Positions 42,979 to 52,870 are shown, counted from the stretch's first letter. The stretch: 64,000 bases of DNA from an uncultured Acetatifactor sp. (GCA_934433135.1 CAKRZO010000018.1:1-64000); one strand, 5' to 3'. Program-made: numbers and translations. The notes: generated by a model from the sequence alone, not told the origin.

Positions 42979-44634
42979 CTATCTGGAGTTGAATTCATCC
43001 AAAGCAGTCTGCATGATTTCAAGACGTCTTTCCAGTCCCAGTTCCTTCAGCTTTGCAAGATATGCATCGAAGTTATCCAAAGACTCTTCGCCGGAAATGA
43101 ACTTTGCACGCATTTCACTGACATACGTATTCATATCGCTGGAAATCTTGCTGTTCTCATCCTTCAGATCCTGAGGTACCGATATGGCCGGAACTTTGTA
43201 TGTATAACGGTCATTAGCATCCCAGGCCTCTACTGCACCTCTCTGCTCCGGCATCGCCGTTACCTGTTCAAAGTACTCCAGGCGGCTTACATAAGTCCAG
43301 AAGCATCCTCCGCGGCTATACTGATTCATTGCCTGTCCGGAAGTCAGTCCGTCCGGATTGTTGATAATCAGATCCGTATAAACCGGTTTCCCGTCCTTCA
43401 TTTCATAACTTACGCCTTCTACACCGAACTGTAAGAAGAGCTGTCCTTCCTCCGAGTAGCCCCAATCCAGGAATCTCATGGCAAGCTCTTTATTTTTGCA
43501 TCCGGTAGAGATTAATCCCTTAAACTCGCCGACTGCGTTTTCCGTAGCGCCGTAATAAGCTCTCTCACCGTTAGCGCCAAGCAAAGAACCGATTCCTCTT
43601 AATTCCGCCTCCGGATTTGCTTTCTTCATATTGGGAACATAGGTGCCCAGTCCGCCGATGACTGACTGCTGTACCACACCGGTACGACCGTCATAAAGCA
43701 TACCGTCTACGCTTGCCTGATCCAGCGTCAGATAGTCCGGGTTGATCAGACCTTCTTCGTACATTGTGTGGAAGAATTCCAGAACCTTCTTATGTTCCGG
43801 TTCCGCCCAGCCCAGATGATACTGACCGTCTTTTACATACGCACCTGAGGTAATCAGACCGTAGGGAGAACTGAAGAAACCATAGTTAAAGAGCAGGTTC
43901 ATTCTGTGGGAAGTCAGTGCCATAGGATATTCCGCACCCATCTCCTTCTTAAAAGCTCTGAGCATATCCAGAAATTCCTCCGGAGTCGTAGGTGCACTGA
44001 TTCCCAGTTGGTCTAACCAGTCGCCGCGTACAATCAGACCATTGGTAGCCATCATCTTATCATCTCCGGTAAGGAAAGGGAAGCCTATGACGGAACCATC
44101 TGATAAGGTCAGCTCTTTGCGGGCATTGGGATAAGCCTCCAAAACAGTCGCAAGATTAGGAGCCCATTTACTGATCTCGTCTGCTGTCAAAGAAGAAACT
44201 ATGCCATCATCAACTATCTGCTGATCGTTGCTGGTAAGAATTGGAGCCCACATCAGGATATCCGGCAGATCATCTCCTGCAAGAATCAGATTGTAGGCAT
44301 CTTCTGCTTCATAAGTAACAATCTCCAGCTCTACGCCGGTTCTCTTCTGATATTCCTCAAAGAAAGGTGTCTGGGTAATATCTGCAGAATTGGGTGTTGT
44401 CTTAAAATCATAATACATCATTGCGATAGTCAGCTTTTCATCGGTATCCAGAGGATAGGTTACGGTTTCCTCTTCTGCCGCTTCGGAAGACTTTGCAGAC
44501 GCAGAGGATTCTTGCTTAACTTCGCTGCTCTTGGATGTGCTTTCCTTGGAAACATCATTGTTTTTGTTGCCGCAGGCTGCCAGGGAACATACCATGGCTG
44601 CTGCAAGTAACATAGAGACTACTTTTCTTTTCAT
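42979..44634 (-). CDS. Extracellular sugar-binding lipoprotein (YtcQ/LipO type)
   Basis: A 551-aa solute-binding protein. The signal peptide MKRKVVSMLLAAAMVCSLAA precedes lipobox Cys21, then a Ser/Lys/Glu linker. The size and motifs such as LPDILMW and FAYLTLDQ-like YLTLDQASVDGM fit the large LipO/YtcQ group that binds oligosaccharides. The start at 44634 has AAGGAGAG upstream. It is the first gene of the transport operon. Confidence 0.9.
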   Translation of the reverse strand: MKRKVVSMLLAAAMVCSLAACGNKNNDVSKESTSKSSEVKQESSASAKSSEAAEEETVTYPLDTDEKLTIAMMYYDFKTTPNSADITQTPFFEEYQKRTGVELEIVTYEAEDAYNLILAGDDLPDILMWAPILTSNDQQIVDDGIVSSLTADEISKWAPNLATVLEAYPNARKELTLSDGSVIGFPFLTGDDKMMATNGLIVRGDWLDQLGISAPTTPEEFLDMLRAFKKEMGAEYPMALTSHRMNLLFNYGFFSSPYGLITSGAYVKDGQYHLGWAEPEHKKVLEFFHTMYEEGLINPDYLTLDQASVDGMLYDGRTGVVQQSVIGGLGTYVPNMKKANPEAELRGIGSLLGANGERAYYGATENAVGEFKGLISTGCKNKELAMRFLDWGYSEEGQLFLQFGVEGVSYEMKDGKPVYTDLIINNPDGLTSGQAMNQYSRGGCFWTYVSRLEYFEQVTAMPEQRGAVEAWDANDRYTYKVPAISVPQDLKDENSKISSDMNTYVSEMRAKFISGEESLDNFDAYLAKLKELGLERRLEIMQTALDEFNSR

Positions 44635-44788
44635 TTTTCTCTCCTTAAATTGAAATCTGATTAACGAGTTACTGATTTGACTTCGAAGCAAATTACCTAG
44701 TCCAACTATACATATAATTTCTCCATTTTGCCAGTACCAAAAGCGGTGATTTCCGTACAAAAAACGTATATTTCATTTTTTTCATCTG

Positions 44789-44839
44789 TCAAAAAAAGCT
44801 CTCACAGAACCTGAATCGAATCAGATCCTGTGAAAGCTT
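44789..44839 (-). terminator. Strong terminator after the membrane AraC gene
   Basis: An 18-19-bp stem (arms 44796-44814 and 44821-44839, few mismatches) just after the stop of the regulator gene, followed on the minus strand by a run of T (44795-44789). It separates the regulator from the transport operon. Confidence 0.9.
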
Positions 44840-44840
44840 A

Positions 44841-47015
44841 TTACAATCTCCAGCTTGCCGGAGTTTCTCCTGTTTCTTTCTCAAATGCTCTTCGAAAAGT
44901 ACGCACGTTGGCATAGCCGACCTTTTCTGATATTTCCTGCGTAGAATAACTCTTATTTGCCATCAGTTCTTTGGCTTTCTCAATACGAATACTGTTAATA
45001 TAGTCCATAATCCCCATATCGGTTGCTTCTTTAAAGGCTTTGGATACATGCCGGGGATTTCTGTCCAGTGCCTCCGCAATACTGCTTAAGCTTAAATTGC
45101 AGTCCATATAATTTTCTTTTACATAATTGACTACTTTCGCAATCATTCTTTTTCCTTCCTTGACCTGTTGCCTGGATATGACACCGATCTGGAATTGCAG
45201 CAGATTGCAAAAACATGCCTTCATCTCGTCCTTTGTATGAGCGTTCATCAGAAGCTCCAGATATCGGAACACCTCTTCCTGTTGTCTGTCATCCGGTACA
45301 TATTCCCTGAAAATATCCATCACAACCGTAAACATCTCGTAAATACGCATCTTTAATATTGTAGCATTTTTAACAGATACTCCGTTGGTAGAAAAGATCT
45401 TCTCTACAATCGCTTTGGCCTCCTTCACATCCTTCTTTGCGAAAGCTTCACCGAACCGCTGTTTCCAATATTCTGCAAGAGAATGCAGTTCATCATAATC
45501 GGGGAGTACTCTGACATCAATTACGCCATGCCCTCCCGCTATTTTCTGATACTCCAACGCCTCCATAACATTCTGATAAAGATGCCTGAGCATCCTGAAT
45601 TCTTCGCCGATTTCACTCACCGCACCAAAAACAGACATACCCCATTTATCATAAAGCAGAGAGCAGAGGTATTCCGCCTTTTTACTGATTTCCCGGCGCC
45701 AGTCCTCCTCTTTCGCCGATTGGCAGTCAAATAAGTAGAAAATAAAGCTGCCATCCTCAACGTGATAAAAATGCTCCTCTTCTACAAGCTCTGAAAAAAT
45801 ATTGTTTATGATAAAAAACGGCAGTTCCTCCTCATCGGAATTACTTTCTTCCACTAATACCATAAATCCTGTCAGCAAAATCCTGCCTTTCAAAGAAAAC
45901 TCGCCTTTTTGATACTCTCCCCGCCCTTTCATAATCATTAAAAGCCGGGAATTCAGCAATTTCTCCTGCTGTGCCTCCACCAGACTTCTTGCGGTATCCT
46001 TTTCATGAGTCAGACTATATAATTTCTTTTTTAACTGATCAAATTCATTGACATTGTCACATTCTTCCTCACCGAATTCATGAATCATGGTATAGAGCGG
46101 CTTGTAATTGATCCGTAAAAGGATCATAATTCCAATAAAAGCTAAAATCATTACCGATATCAGACTGATCCAAAACGTTCCCTTTATCCCCTGCAATTCA
46201 GCCATAAGGCTCTGTTCGGAAAATACCAGTTCATAAGTGATTCCCACAATACCCGATTCCTTCTGCATACGAATGAAATAATCTTTTTCATCTATCCAGT
46301 CAGGAATATCCGTCACCTTCCCTTTGTGAAATACAAGCGTATTTTCTTCATTGATATGAATCAGCATATAGGAATCTTCATTTAGGTATTCCGTCACCTT
46401 TTCAATAACCGCCAACGGAACACTTACAATAATATTGTAGCTTTCCTTTTGTGCCTCGCTCACTGTTTTTGCATAAACCAGACATTCTCCCCGCTTCCAG
46501 TAATTCATCACATCCGCTGCAAAGTAACGATCCGAATACCTTGTTTCCAGACATTCTTTCCACTTTTCAAAGGAAATTAAATCCGCATACTGGTGTTTCA
46601 TCCCCCTGTAATATATATCCGGTGTGCAGGATATTTCACCGGTGATCAGATAATCCCTATCCTGCATATAGATCATGCAAAACATATTATCCACACCGTT
46701 GCGATAATTGTGCAGCTGATCCTGCAACAGAGCGGTTTTTCTGTAAAACGCACCATCCATATTATCGCTGCGACGGATTTCTGTAAAGTAATCACTTAAA
46801 AAGGCATAAATATAATTTTCACGAAGCAGTTCCATATAATGATCTATATTGTCAGCGGCATTATTAAAAGTAAGTTCATTTACCGATATAACTTCTTCTC
46901 TCAGCGCTCTGATGCTGATACTATGATTAATCAATACCGCTGAAATCGGAATCAGAAAAACTAAAATATAAGACCAGGCCCATTTTCGTAAAACACCGTT
47001 TCTCTTCCAATGCAT
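44841..47015 (-). CDS. Membrane-bound AraC-family regulator (YesN/YtdP-like)
   Basis: A 724-aa regulator. Two membrane helices (near residues 11-30 and 285-305, the latter FWISLISVMILAFIGIMILL) enclose a dCache-like extracellular domain of about 250 residues. The C-terminal 100 residues have two AraC helix-turn-helix motifs (LSSIAEALDRNPRHVSKAFK and TQEISEKVGYANVRTFRRAF). Relatives regulate pectin or polysaccharide operons next door, as here. The start at 47015 follows GGAG; the frame opens nine codons earlier. Confidence 0.88.
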   Translation of the reverse strand: MHWKRNGVLRKWAWSYILVFLIPISAVLINHSISIRALREEVISVNELTFNNAADNIDHYMELLRENYIYAFLSDYFTEIRRSDNMDGAFYRKTALLQDQLHNYRNGVDNMFCMIYMQDRDYLITGEISCTPDIYYRGMKHQYADLISFEKWKECLETRYSDRYFAADVMNYWKRGECLVYAKTVSEAQKESYNIIVSVPLAVIEKVTEYLNEDSYMLIHINEENTLVFHKGKVTDIPDWIDEKDYFIRMQKESGIVGITYELVFSEQSLMAELQGIKGTFWISLISVMILAFIGIMILLRINYKPLYTMIHEFGEEECDNVNEFDQLKKKLYSLTHEKDTARSLVEAQQEKLLNSRLLMIMKGRGEYQKGEFSLKGRILLTGFMVLVEESNSDEEELPFFIINNIFSELVEEEHFYHVEDGSFIFYLFDCQSAKEEDWRREISKKAEYLCSLLYDKWGMSVFGAVSEIGEEFRMLRHLYQNVMEALEYQKIAGGHGVIDVRVLPDYDELHSLAEYWKQRFGEAFAKKDVKEAKAIVEKIFSTNGVSVKNATILKMRIYEMFTVVMDIFREYVPDDRQQEEVFRYLELLMNAHTKDEMKACFCNLLQFQIGVISRQQVKEGKRMIAKVVNYVKENYMDCNLSLSSIAEALDRNPRHVSKAFKEATDMGIMDYINSIRIEKAKELMANKSYSTQEISEKVGYANVRTFRRAFEKETGETPASWRL

Positions 47016-47322
47016 CTTTGTCTCTCCCTGTCTGTTGCACAATTCGGTACCGTTTCTTACACCGTTTTTTATTCTTCTGCCACTATTATACCATTGTTTC
47101 GGAAGCTATCAATGCATTTTCTTCTCAAAAATTAGGATTATCTTCCCGGAAGTGCAAAATCCTTTTGTTATTTTATTACGTATCCTCTCAATCCGACAGA
47201 ACTTACATTGCACGGTACACACCAACAAAAGCCCCTCGCAGTCATCACACTGCAAGGGGCTTTTCGATTCCGATTTTATCTGAATCTTTTATTGATTGTT
47301 TTTCCGGTCTTATCTGAAATTC
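47016..47322. other. Intergenic region with terminator
   Basis: 307 nt between the kinase-fusion stop and the AraC start. It holds the terminator at 47227-47264 and presumably the AraC promoter, which I could not pin down. Confidence 0.5.
47227..47264 (-). terminator. Terminator after the kinase fusion gene
   Basis: A 16-bp stem, AAAAGCCCCTCGCAGT pairing with ACTGCAAGGGGCTTTT (one mismatch), loop CATCAC. On the minus strand it ends in TTTTGTTGG; the plus-strand side also ends in TTTT, so it could work both ways. Confidence 0.9.
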
Positions 47323-49458
47323 TTATTGATGATTGTATTTCTCCACTATGGCATCCATCTGTTCCTTTTTTGCTTCCATGTCTGCCACCAGCTTAAACTG
47401 GGTGCGGGCACGATCCAGATTCTGTCTTTCTCTGTGGATCTTAAAGTAGACATCGCCTTCCAGATAGTCCGCAAGGAAACGCATGCCGCATTCATAGGTC
47501 ATTACCATAGCGCCCATGGGAAGCGCTTTGATTTCTTCCTGGGTAAGTCTTCCGCCACAGCCTTCGATAAAACCTTTGGTATAGACTTCAAACAACTCCA
47601 TGCTGCAGTTAATCTTGCTTAAATCTCTTTCATCTTCGGCTCCCGTGCTGGCACCGAAACGAATGGAATCGCCGAAATCATTCACTGCATATCCCGGCAT
47701 AACCGTATCCAGGTCAATGACACAGACTGCTTTGCCTGTCTTTTCATCCAGCATGATATTGTTCAATTTGGTATCATTATGGGTTACCCGCAAAGGAAGC
47801 TCTCCCAGTGCCTGCGTAAGATAGCTGTGTTCTTTTACAAAACGGATCTCCTCTGCCACACCTGCTGCTCTTCCGCATTTATCTTCCTCCACGACTTTGC
47901 AAAAACGGCGGTAACGGGCAGCGGTATCATGGAATCCCGGGATGGTTTCATGCAATTCTTCCGCCGGAAAATCTGCCAATAAGTACTGGAAGTGTCCAAA
48001 AGCTCTTGCGCTCTCATAAAAATCTTCATCACTTCTTACCGCATCAAAGCTGACAGCCCCTTCAATAAAATAATACATCCGATAATAATCGCCGTAAGCA
48101 TCTTTATAATAGGGCTTTCCATCCTCCGCGCAGATAACATTCAAGGTTTCTCTCTCCGGATCTCCGCCTTCCATAACAATCTTTTTCCTCAAATGGCCAG
48201 TCACTTTTAAAATATTTTCCATCAATTGTTCCGGCTGTTTGAAGATCCGATGATTGATCCGCTGCAGAATCAGCTTGCGGTTTGCTTCCCCTTTGCTTAC
48301 TTCCACCAGGTATGTATCGTTGATATGGCCGTTGCCGTAAAAATGAACGTCCCTGACTTCTCCTTCCAGCGGGAAATGCTTCATGGCCTGCAGTGCCTGC
48401 TCTAAGCTTAAAGTCTCTACTCCGCAGTCGGATTCTGCGGCTTCTACTGTTGTCTTATCTGCCGTTTCCTTTGCGGCCTCTCCCTTTGCCGCTTCTTTAC
48501 CGGCTCCCGAAATCGATTCCGGTTCCTCCCAGAGCCTCTCCGGATATATGCCCTGTTCCTTTAATCTGCGGATAGCATCCACAACGGTCTTTTTGTCTTC
48601 CTTATAAGTAACACCGTACCAGCGGTCGTGGCTGCGCAGAACCTTCACATCCGCTCTATCTTCCCGAATCATATTGCCTACGACTTCCGGCAGGAAATAT
48701 TCGCACTTTAACGGATTCTCCTTCAGCCCCTTCGTTAAGAATGCCGGAAAATCCTCTTCCAGTTCCTTCAAAATATCCTCACGGAATCCCCACATATTCA
48801 TGGATACAGTGCTTCCCGGAGTAAGCATATGCCAGGTCTTTCCGTCATCTTCCGTATACGCGGTACCTTCCCCATGTTTCTCAATATGGGTTCTTTCCGC
48901 AATTCCGGTAAGGAAACCGGCTTCGTCCATAGAGCAGATTCCTCTTGCCACATGCCCGTTTTCCGTCAAAGTATTCTCCAGGATATAACCTACCATGCTG
49001 TAATGGCTCTTTGCCGGATCTGTATTTTCCTCACAGAGACTGTTATACAAAATCTGAAAGGCATCCACACCATAATAATCATCTGCGTTGATGACCATAA
49101 ACGGTCCGTCAATGACATCTTTGCAGCTCAAAACCGCCTGACCTGTTCCCCAGGGCTTTACTCTGCCTTCCGGAACCTCGAATCCCTGCGGCAAGTCGTG
49201 CAGATCCTGGAATACATAGGAAACATCCATATACTTTTCCATGCGGTTACCGATGACCGCCTTAAAGTCTGCCTCATTTTCTTTCTTAATGATAAAAACA
49301 ACCTTTTTTACACCGGCTCTTCTTGCATCAAACAAAGAAAAATCCATAATGATATGACCGTATTCATCAATCGGATCAATCTGTTTAAGTCCGCCGTAAC
49401 GGCTTCCCATTCCCGCTGCCATAATCACCAATACCGGTTCCTTTTTGCTCTCTCCCAT
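47323..49458 (-). CDS. Bifunctional nucleotidyltransferase-sugar kinase fusion (NahK-like)
   Basis: A 711-aa fusion. Residues about 8-310 form a sugar-1-phosphate nucleotidyltransferase with MAAGMGSRYGGLKQ and a later VINADDYYG metal site. An Ala/Glu/Lys linker follows. The C-terminal 340 residues are an APH/choline-kinase-like domain with RVTHNDTKLNNIML (catalytic HxDxxxxN) and VIDLDTVMPG, as in N-acetylhexosamine 1-kinase. It may phosphorylate a hexosamine at C1 and convert it to an NDP-sugar in one protein. The start at 49458 has AAGGA upstream. Confidence 0.85.
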   Translation of the reverse strand: MGESKKEPVLVIMAAGMGSRYGGLKQIDPIDEYGHIIMDFSLFDARRAGVKKVVFIIKKENEADFKAVIGNRMEKYMDVSYVFQDLHDLPQGFEVPEGRVKPWGTGQAVLSCKDVIDGPFMVINADDYYGVDAFQILYNSLCEENTDPAKSHYSMVGYILENTLTENGHVARGICSMDEAGFLTGIAERTHIEKHGEGTAYTEDDGKTWHMLTPGSTVSMNMWGFREDILKELEEDFPAFLTKGLKENPLKCEYFLPEVVGNMIREDRADVKVLRSHDRWYGVTYKEDKKTVVDAIRRLKEQGIYPERLWEEPESISGAGKEAAKGEAAKETADKTTVEAAESDCGVETLSLEQALQAMKHFPLEGEVRDVHFYGNGHINDTYLVEVSKGEANRKLILQRINHRIFKQPEQLMENILKVTGHLRKKIVMEGGDPERETLNVICAEDGKPYYKDAYGDYYRMYYFIEGAVSFDAVRSDEDFYESARAFGHFQYLLADFPAEELHETIPGFHDTAARYRRFCKVVEEDKCGRAAGVAEEIRFVKEHSYLTQALGELPLRVTHNDTKLNNIMLDEKTGKAVCVIDLDTVMPGYAVNDFGDSIRFGASTGAEDERDLSKINCSMELFEVYTKGFIEGCGGRLTQEEIKALPMGAMVMTYECGMRFLADYLEGDVYFKIHRERQNLDRARTQFKLVADMEAKKEQMDAIVEKYNHQ

Positions 49459-49748
49459 CTTTTTATCCTTCTTTCCTGATGTTTCATCCTCATTTCCGGC
49501 AAGCTTCAGTCTCGAATCAATCATGAGAAATTCACGCAAACGATTCTCATCTGTTCGGAGCCTTTCTCTTCCGCCGGATCCTGCTTTTATCATAGCATTC
49601 TTTCGCAAATTTGCTTTGCACAATTATGCCTGATTTTTATACATTTGTGACCGGCAGTTTGCATGGTACACCGTCCTGCAAATGTGTTTTTCCTCTTTGC
49701 AGATAAAATTATAAGAAGACAAAATTATCAATATCTGCAACAAAACGT
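49459..49748. other. Intergenic stretch with inverted repeats
   Basis: 290 nt. It includes a hairpin-forming TTGCAGATA...TATCTGCAA pair (49697-49741) without a T-tract, and a 20-nt segment (49664-49683) found inverted at 57865-57884. The region could hold the fusion-gene promoter, but none is clear. Confidence 0.45.
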
Positions 49749-50819
49749 TTACACATTCCCTAATGCCTCATTCAGCGTTTGCTCAATCCGATTTGCCATT
49801 TGGTAAAATCCCAAATCATTGGGGTGGCATCCGTCCACCATGCATAAATGGCGCAGTTCGCCGGGGAAAAAGCGTTCTCCGTCAATCATATAAACATGGC
49901 GATCCCCGCAAGCAATTGCATTTTGATAGGTTTTTCGGATCACATCCCGTCGTATTTCATCTTGCCTTCCCGGCCAAAAATCCGGTTTTGATATCATAAT
50001 GACCGGTGTATCCGGCTGCTTTTGGCGGAATTGAAAGAAAAACGCCTCGTGTGTCTGTTTCAGGTATGTAACATCCGGTGCGTTATGGTCATAATCATAG
50101 ACGAATGCTGACATGGAGAGAGAGCCTATGTAATCTGCCATTGCAGGTTCCCCTTTGCCGTTACCGGAAAAGCCGAGATTGATATAGTTAATGCGATTTC
50201 TTCGCAAAATCATACTCTGGTATGCATTTCCCGGTCGGGAAGCGCATCCACCCTGGGTAATCGAAGATCCATAGTAAACAATGGGCGCTATCGGCACATA
50301 GCGGTAAATGGATTTCTCTAAGACTGCCCCGGATTCCAATCCAATCATAAGCTGCTGTACCCCGTTATATAACGGAAAATAAAGAGTAATATCACGCATA
50401 CGCCGTGTACCCAATTCGCAGATCCCATCATAGCCATCCGTCATAGTAACGGGAGGGATAAGAGAACCCAGGTAGCAGCTTTGTGTATCCGTTTCTTCAT
50501 AAAGATCAAAACCACTGCTGCCAAGCAGCGGCATATGCGCCATATGGCCGGAACCGGGTTCTTTGACAAAAACAGCAATGCAGGAAGAATCGGTCGAGAA
50601 CCGAAGCCGACCGCCGGCCGTACAGGTGCTGAGTTCTTTTACACCGGCACTGACCGCGCCTGCCACATCCTCCGGCATGCGTCGGTAGCCGACGTCCTTT
50701 GCATTGCCATATAACCCGTAAATTTGAAACGGTACCTCTGCTGCGTCATAAAAAACCAGATCCTGCCGATCCCGGCAATTTTTTAGTTGAAAGTTTTGGT
50801 CAATCTTTGCAATTTCCAT
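49749..50819 (-). CDS. SGNH/GDSL hydrolase, probable carbohydrate esterase
   Basis: A 356-aa cytoplasmic protein with an N-terminal beta-sandwich (about residues 1-165) and an SGNH domain. The nucleophile block is VYYGSSITQGGCASRPG, followed by LGFSGNGKGEPAM (Gly/Asn) and the Asp-x-x-His block DGCHPNDLGFY. It would deacetylate sugars, perhaps acetylated pectin or rhamnogalacturonan fragments given the neighbouring operon. The start at 50819 has GAGG six nt upstream. Confidence 0.85.
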   Translation of the reverse strand: MEIAKIDQNFQLKNCRDRQDLVFYDAAEVPFQIYGLYGNAKDVGYRRMPEDVAGAVSAGVKELSTCTAGGRLRFSTDSSCIAVFVKEPGSGHMAHMPLLGSSGFDLYEETDTQSCYLGSLIPPVTMTDGYDGICELGTRRMRDITLYFPLYNGVQQLMIGLESGAVLEKSIYRYVPIAPIVYYGSSITQGGCASRPGNAYQSMILRRNRINYINLGFSGNGKGEPAMADYIGSLSMSAFVYDYDHNAPDVTYLKQTHEAFFFQFRQKQPDTPVIMISKPDFWPGRQDEIRRDVIRKTYQNAIACGDRHVYMIDGERFFPGELRHLCMVDGCHPNDLGFYQMANRIEQTLNEALGNV

Positions 50820-51028
50820 TATAATCCTCATTTCTGTGCGCTTTTGTCGCTAAGGTAAGACAAAAGAAATTCGTGCAGGCAATTCCTCTTTCTTCTGCCA
50901 TAAAAACAATTTGTTTTCGCTCAGAACAAATCGCGGCGCAAGTTTTTTTCGTTATCTCATATCCATCATGATATACCATTCATCGGAATAATACAATTAG
51001 AATTTTAAGGATTAAAATTTTTTATCAG

Positions 51029-51069
51029 CATGAAATCTGTCCGCAAGAATGCTTGTCTGAACTGTCACA
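51029..51069. repeat. Dispersed palindromic repeat, copy B (right end only)
   Basis: 41 bp matching the right ends of copies A and E: GCATGAAATCTGTCCGCAAG then AATGC and TGTCTGAACTGTCAC. No left end is found nearby. Confidence 0.65.
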
Positions 51070-51075
51070 AAAAAC

Positions 51076-51105
51076 TTGTAATCCTTCTGTCACGTATGTT
51101 ACAAT
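51076..51105 (+). promoter_or_regulatory. Promoter candidate of the AraC gene
   Basis: -35 TTGTAA (51076-51081), 18-nt spacer, -10 TACAAT (51100-51105). Start near 51112, about 20 nt before the ATG. Confidence 0.5.
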
Positions 51106-51131
51106 GAGATAGATAAAGGAGCGGACGCAGG

Positions 51132-52064
51132 ATGGGTTATGAAAGTATTTCTTTGCAGAAGGAACTGACTGTGGACAGCATTGTATCCGTCCACTATTTT
51201 GAATATGCCAGCAATTTTGCATTTGCCGGGGAATCACATGATTTCTGGGAATTTTTGTATGTGGATAAGGGGTCTGTCAACGTCGTCGGCGGCAATACCT
51301 TATATTCTTTAAAAAAAGGAGATGTGATTTTCCATTGCCCGGGAGAATTTCACAACGTAACCGCCAACGGCATCAGTGCGCCGAACCTTGCCGTGATCGG
51401 CTTTTATTGCTCCGATCCGGCCATGGACTTTTTCCGCCATAAAATTCTTACCGTTAAGGAACCGCAGGCACAGCTTCTGGGGCTTTTGATTAAGGAAGCC
51501 CGTTCCGCTTATTCCTGCCGTCTGGACGATCCCTATTGTCAGAAACTGATTCGCAAAAATAAGGAAGAAATTCCCTTCGCTGCAGAGCAGTATATTCAAA
51601 TGTACCTGCAGTTGTTTCTTCTGGATCTGATCCGCCTTTACCACTCCGGAGTACAGGTCTTACTCCCGGCTCGAAGCATTCCTTCCGCGCAGAAAGAACT
51701 TTTTACGCAGATCGTTGCCTATCTGGAGCAGCACCTTACGGAAAATATCTGTGTGGATACCATCTGCAAAGAAAATCTCATCAGCCAGCCTATGTTACAG
51801 AGAATCTTTCGCAATTATGCGGGCTGCGGCGTTATCGAATACTTTTCCCGCATGCGAATCAACAAGGCTAAGGAAATGATCCGTACCGATACCGGCAATA
51901 TTTCACAGATTGCCGATGAACTGGGGTATAGCACGATACATTATTTTTCCAGGCAATTTAAAAATCTGACGGGGATGACCCCGTCAGAATATCGTAGTTC
52001 CATTCAACTTTTATCGGATGTTCCCGCAACGATTTTTAAGGCATCCGATCCGCTTTCCGATTAA
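51132..52064 (+). CDS. AraC-family regulator with cupin domain
   Basis: A 310-aa transcription factor. The N-terminal cupin (SHDFWEFLYVDKGSVNVVGG and KKGDVIFHCPGEFHNV) has the usual sugar-binding fold. The C-terminal 100 residues hold two helix-turn-helix motifs (VDTICKENLISQPMLQRIFR and ISQIADELGYSTIHYFSRQF). It is transcribed away from the SGNH esterase gene, a common arrangement for a regulator and its target. AAGGAG lies 10 nt before the ATG. Confidence 0.88.
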   Translation: MGYESISLQKELTVDSIVSVHYFEYASNFAFAGESHDFWEFLYVDKGSVNVVGGNTLYSLKKGDVIFHCPGEFHNVTANGISAPNLAVIGFYCSDPAMDFFRHKILTVKEPQAQLLGLLIKEARSAYSCRLDDPYCQKLIRKNKEEIPFAAEQYIQMYLQLFLLDLIRLYHSGVQVLLPARSIPSAQKELFTQIVAYLEQHLTENICVDTICKENLISQPMLQRIFRNYAGCGVIEYFSRMRINKAKEMIRTDTGNISQIADELGYSTIHYFSRQFKNLTGMTPSEYRSSIQLLSDVPATIFKASDPLSD

Positions 52065-52105
52065 CCAAAACGCCCCGGAAGACCGATGTATTCACTCCGA
52101 TTCAT

Positions 52106-52870
52106 TCAGGTTCTGTGCCTCAAGATCCGCATGAAGGTTTTATCATCCATAAAAGGGTAAAACTCTTTCATAATGTTGATGCTCATGCCGCTTTGGATCA
52201 CCTGCTCCACCATCCAATCAAAATCCTCGTCATTTAAGAACGCACCGATTTCCACCAGATCCTTGTAATGATCCGGAGGAGTTGCCTTTACCACCTTCGA
52301 AAGGGATTCATCCGAAAGAAAGCAGGCGATTTTTTTAAGCATCTTCGTTCTTTCTTCTTCCGGAATCCGCCCCATCAGGATATCAAGGCCTTCGTCCGAC
52401 AAAAAAGGTGCCAGCGCTTCTACTGCTTTGCAATCGTCGATTTGTGCTTCCTTACAAAGTTCCTCCAGCGTTTCATCCTCTAAGAAAGGCGCCATTCCAA
52501 TTAATTCGGAGAGCTTAATCTTATTTTCATTCTCTGCTGCGCCGGATGCAAACTGCTTGATCTGGGCCGGCAACAGAACCGGTGCCGCCTCCGCTACTTC
52601 CGCAACGCTCAGTTCCTCGATCGGCTGCTCCTCCAGTACTTTCTTTACGGTTCTGGCTGCGCTTCCCATTCCCAAAAGTTCTTCCACATCCAGATCCAGC
52701 ACCTGACAAAGCTGTTCAATCTTCCCGATATCCGGAAGGCTGGAACCCCTCTCCCAGTTGGAAACTGCCTGAAAGCTGATTCCCAGTGCATCCGCCAGCG
52801 CCATCTGTGTCATATTCTTTTTGATTCTTGCTTCTTTTATATTACGTGCAATCTTTACGGTATCAAACAT
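52106..52870 (-). CDS. XRE regulator with five helical repeats
   Basis: A 254-aa protein. Residues 6-68 are a Cro/CI helix-turn-helix (MALADALGISFQAVSNWERG). The C-terminal half is built of five units of 27-29 residues, each opening with a motif like APFLxDExL, at residues 127, 154, 182, 209 and 238. They resemble a helical solenoid for protein binding. The start at 52870 follows GGAGG; the frame runs 27 codons further upstream. Ligand and targets are unknown. Confidence 0.8.
   Translation of the reverse strand: MFDTVKIARNIKEARIKKNMTQMALADALGISFQAVSNWERGSSLPDIGKIEQLCQVLDLDVEELLGMGSAARTVKKVLEEQPIEELSVAEVAEAAPVLLPAQIKQFASGAAENENKIKLSELIGMAPFLEDETLEELCKEAQIDDCKAVEALAPFLSDEGLDILMGRIPEEERTKMLKKIACFLSDESLSKVVKATPPDHYKDLVEIGAFLNDEDFDWMVEQVIQSGMSINIMKEFYPFMDDKTFMRILRHRT

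Larger units (their letters stand above)
50820..51131. other. Divergent intergenic region
   Basis: 312 nt between the esterase and AraC genes. It holds a hairpin TTTTGTC/GACAAAA near 50846-50870, the 22-nt segment shared with 26974-26996, partial repeat copy B (51029-51069) and a promoter for the AraC gene. Confidence 0.55.

Noticed and set aside
49697..49741. Hairpin downstream of the esterase gene as a terminator
   Set aside because: The arms pair well near the base but there is no T-tract on either strand.
49743..49758. Catabolite-response (cre) site near AAAACGTTTACA
   Set aside because: It matches part of the consensus but lies at the 3' end of the esterase gene, not near a promoter.
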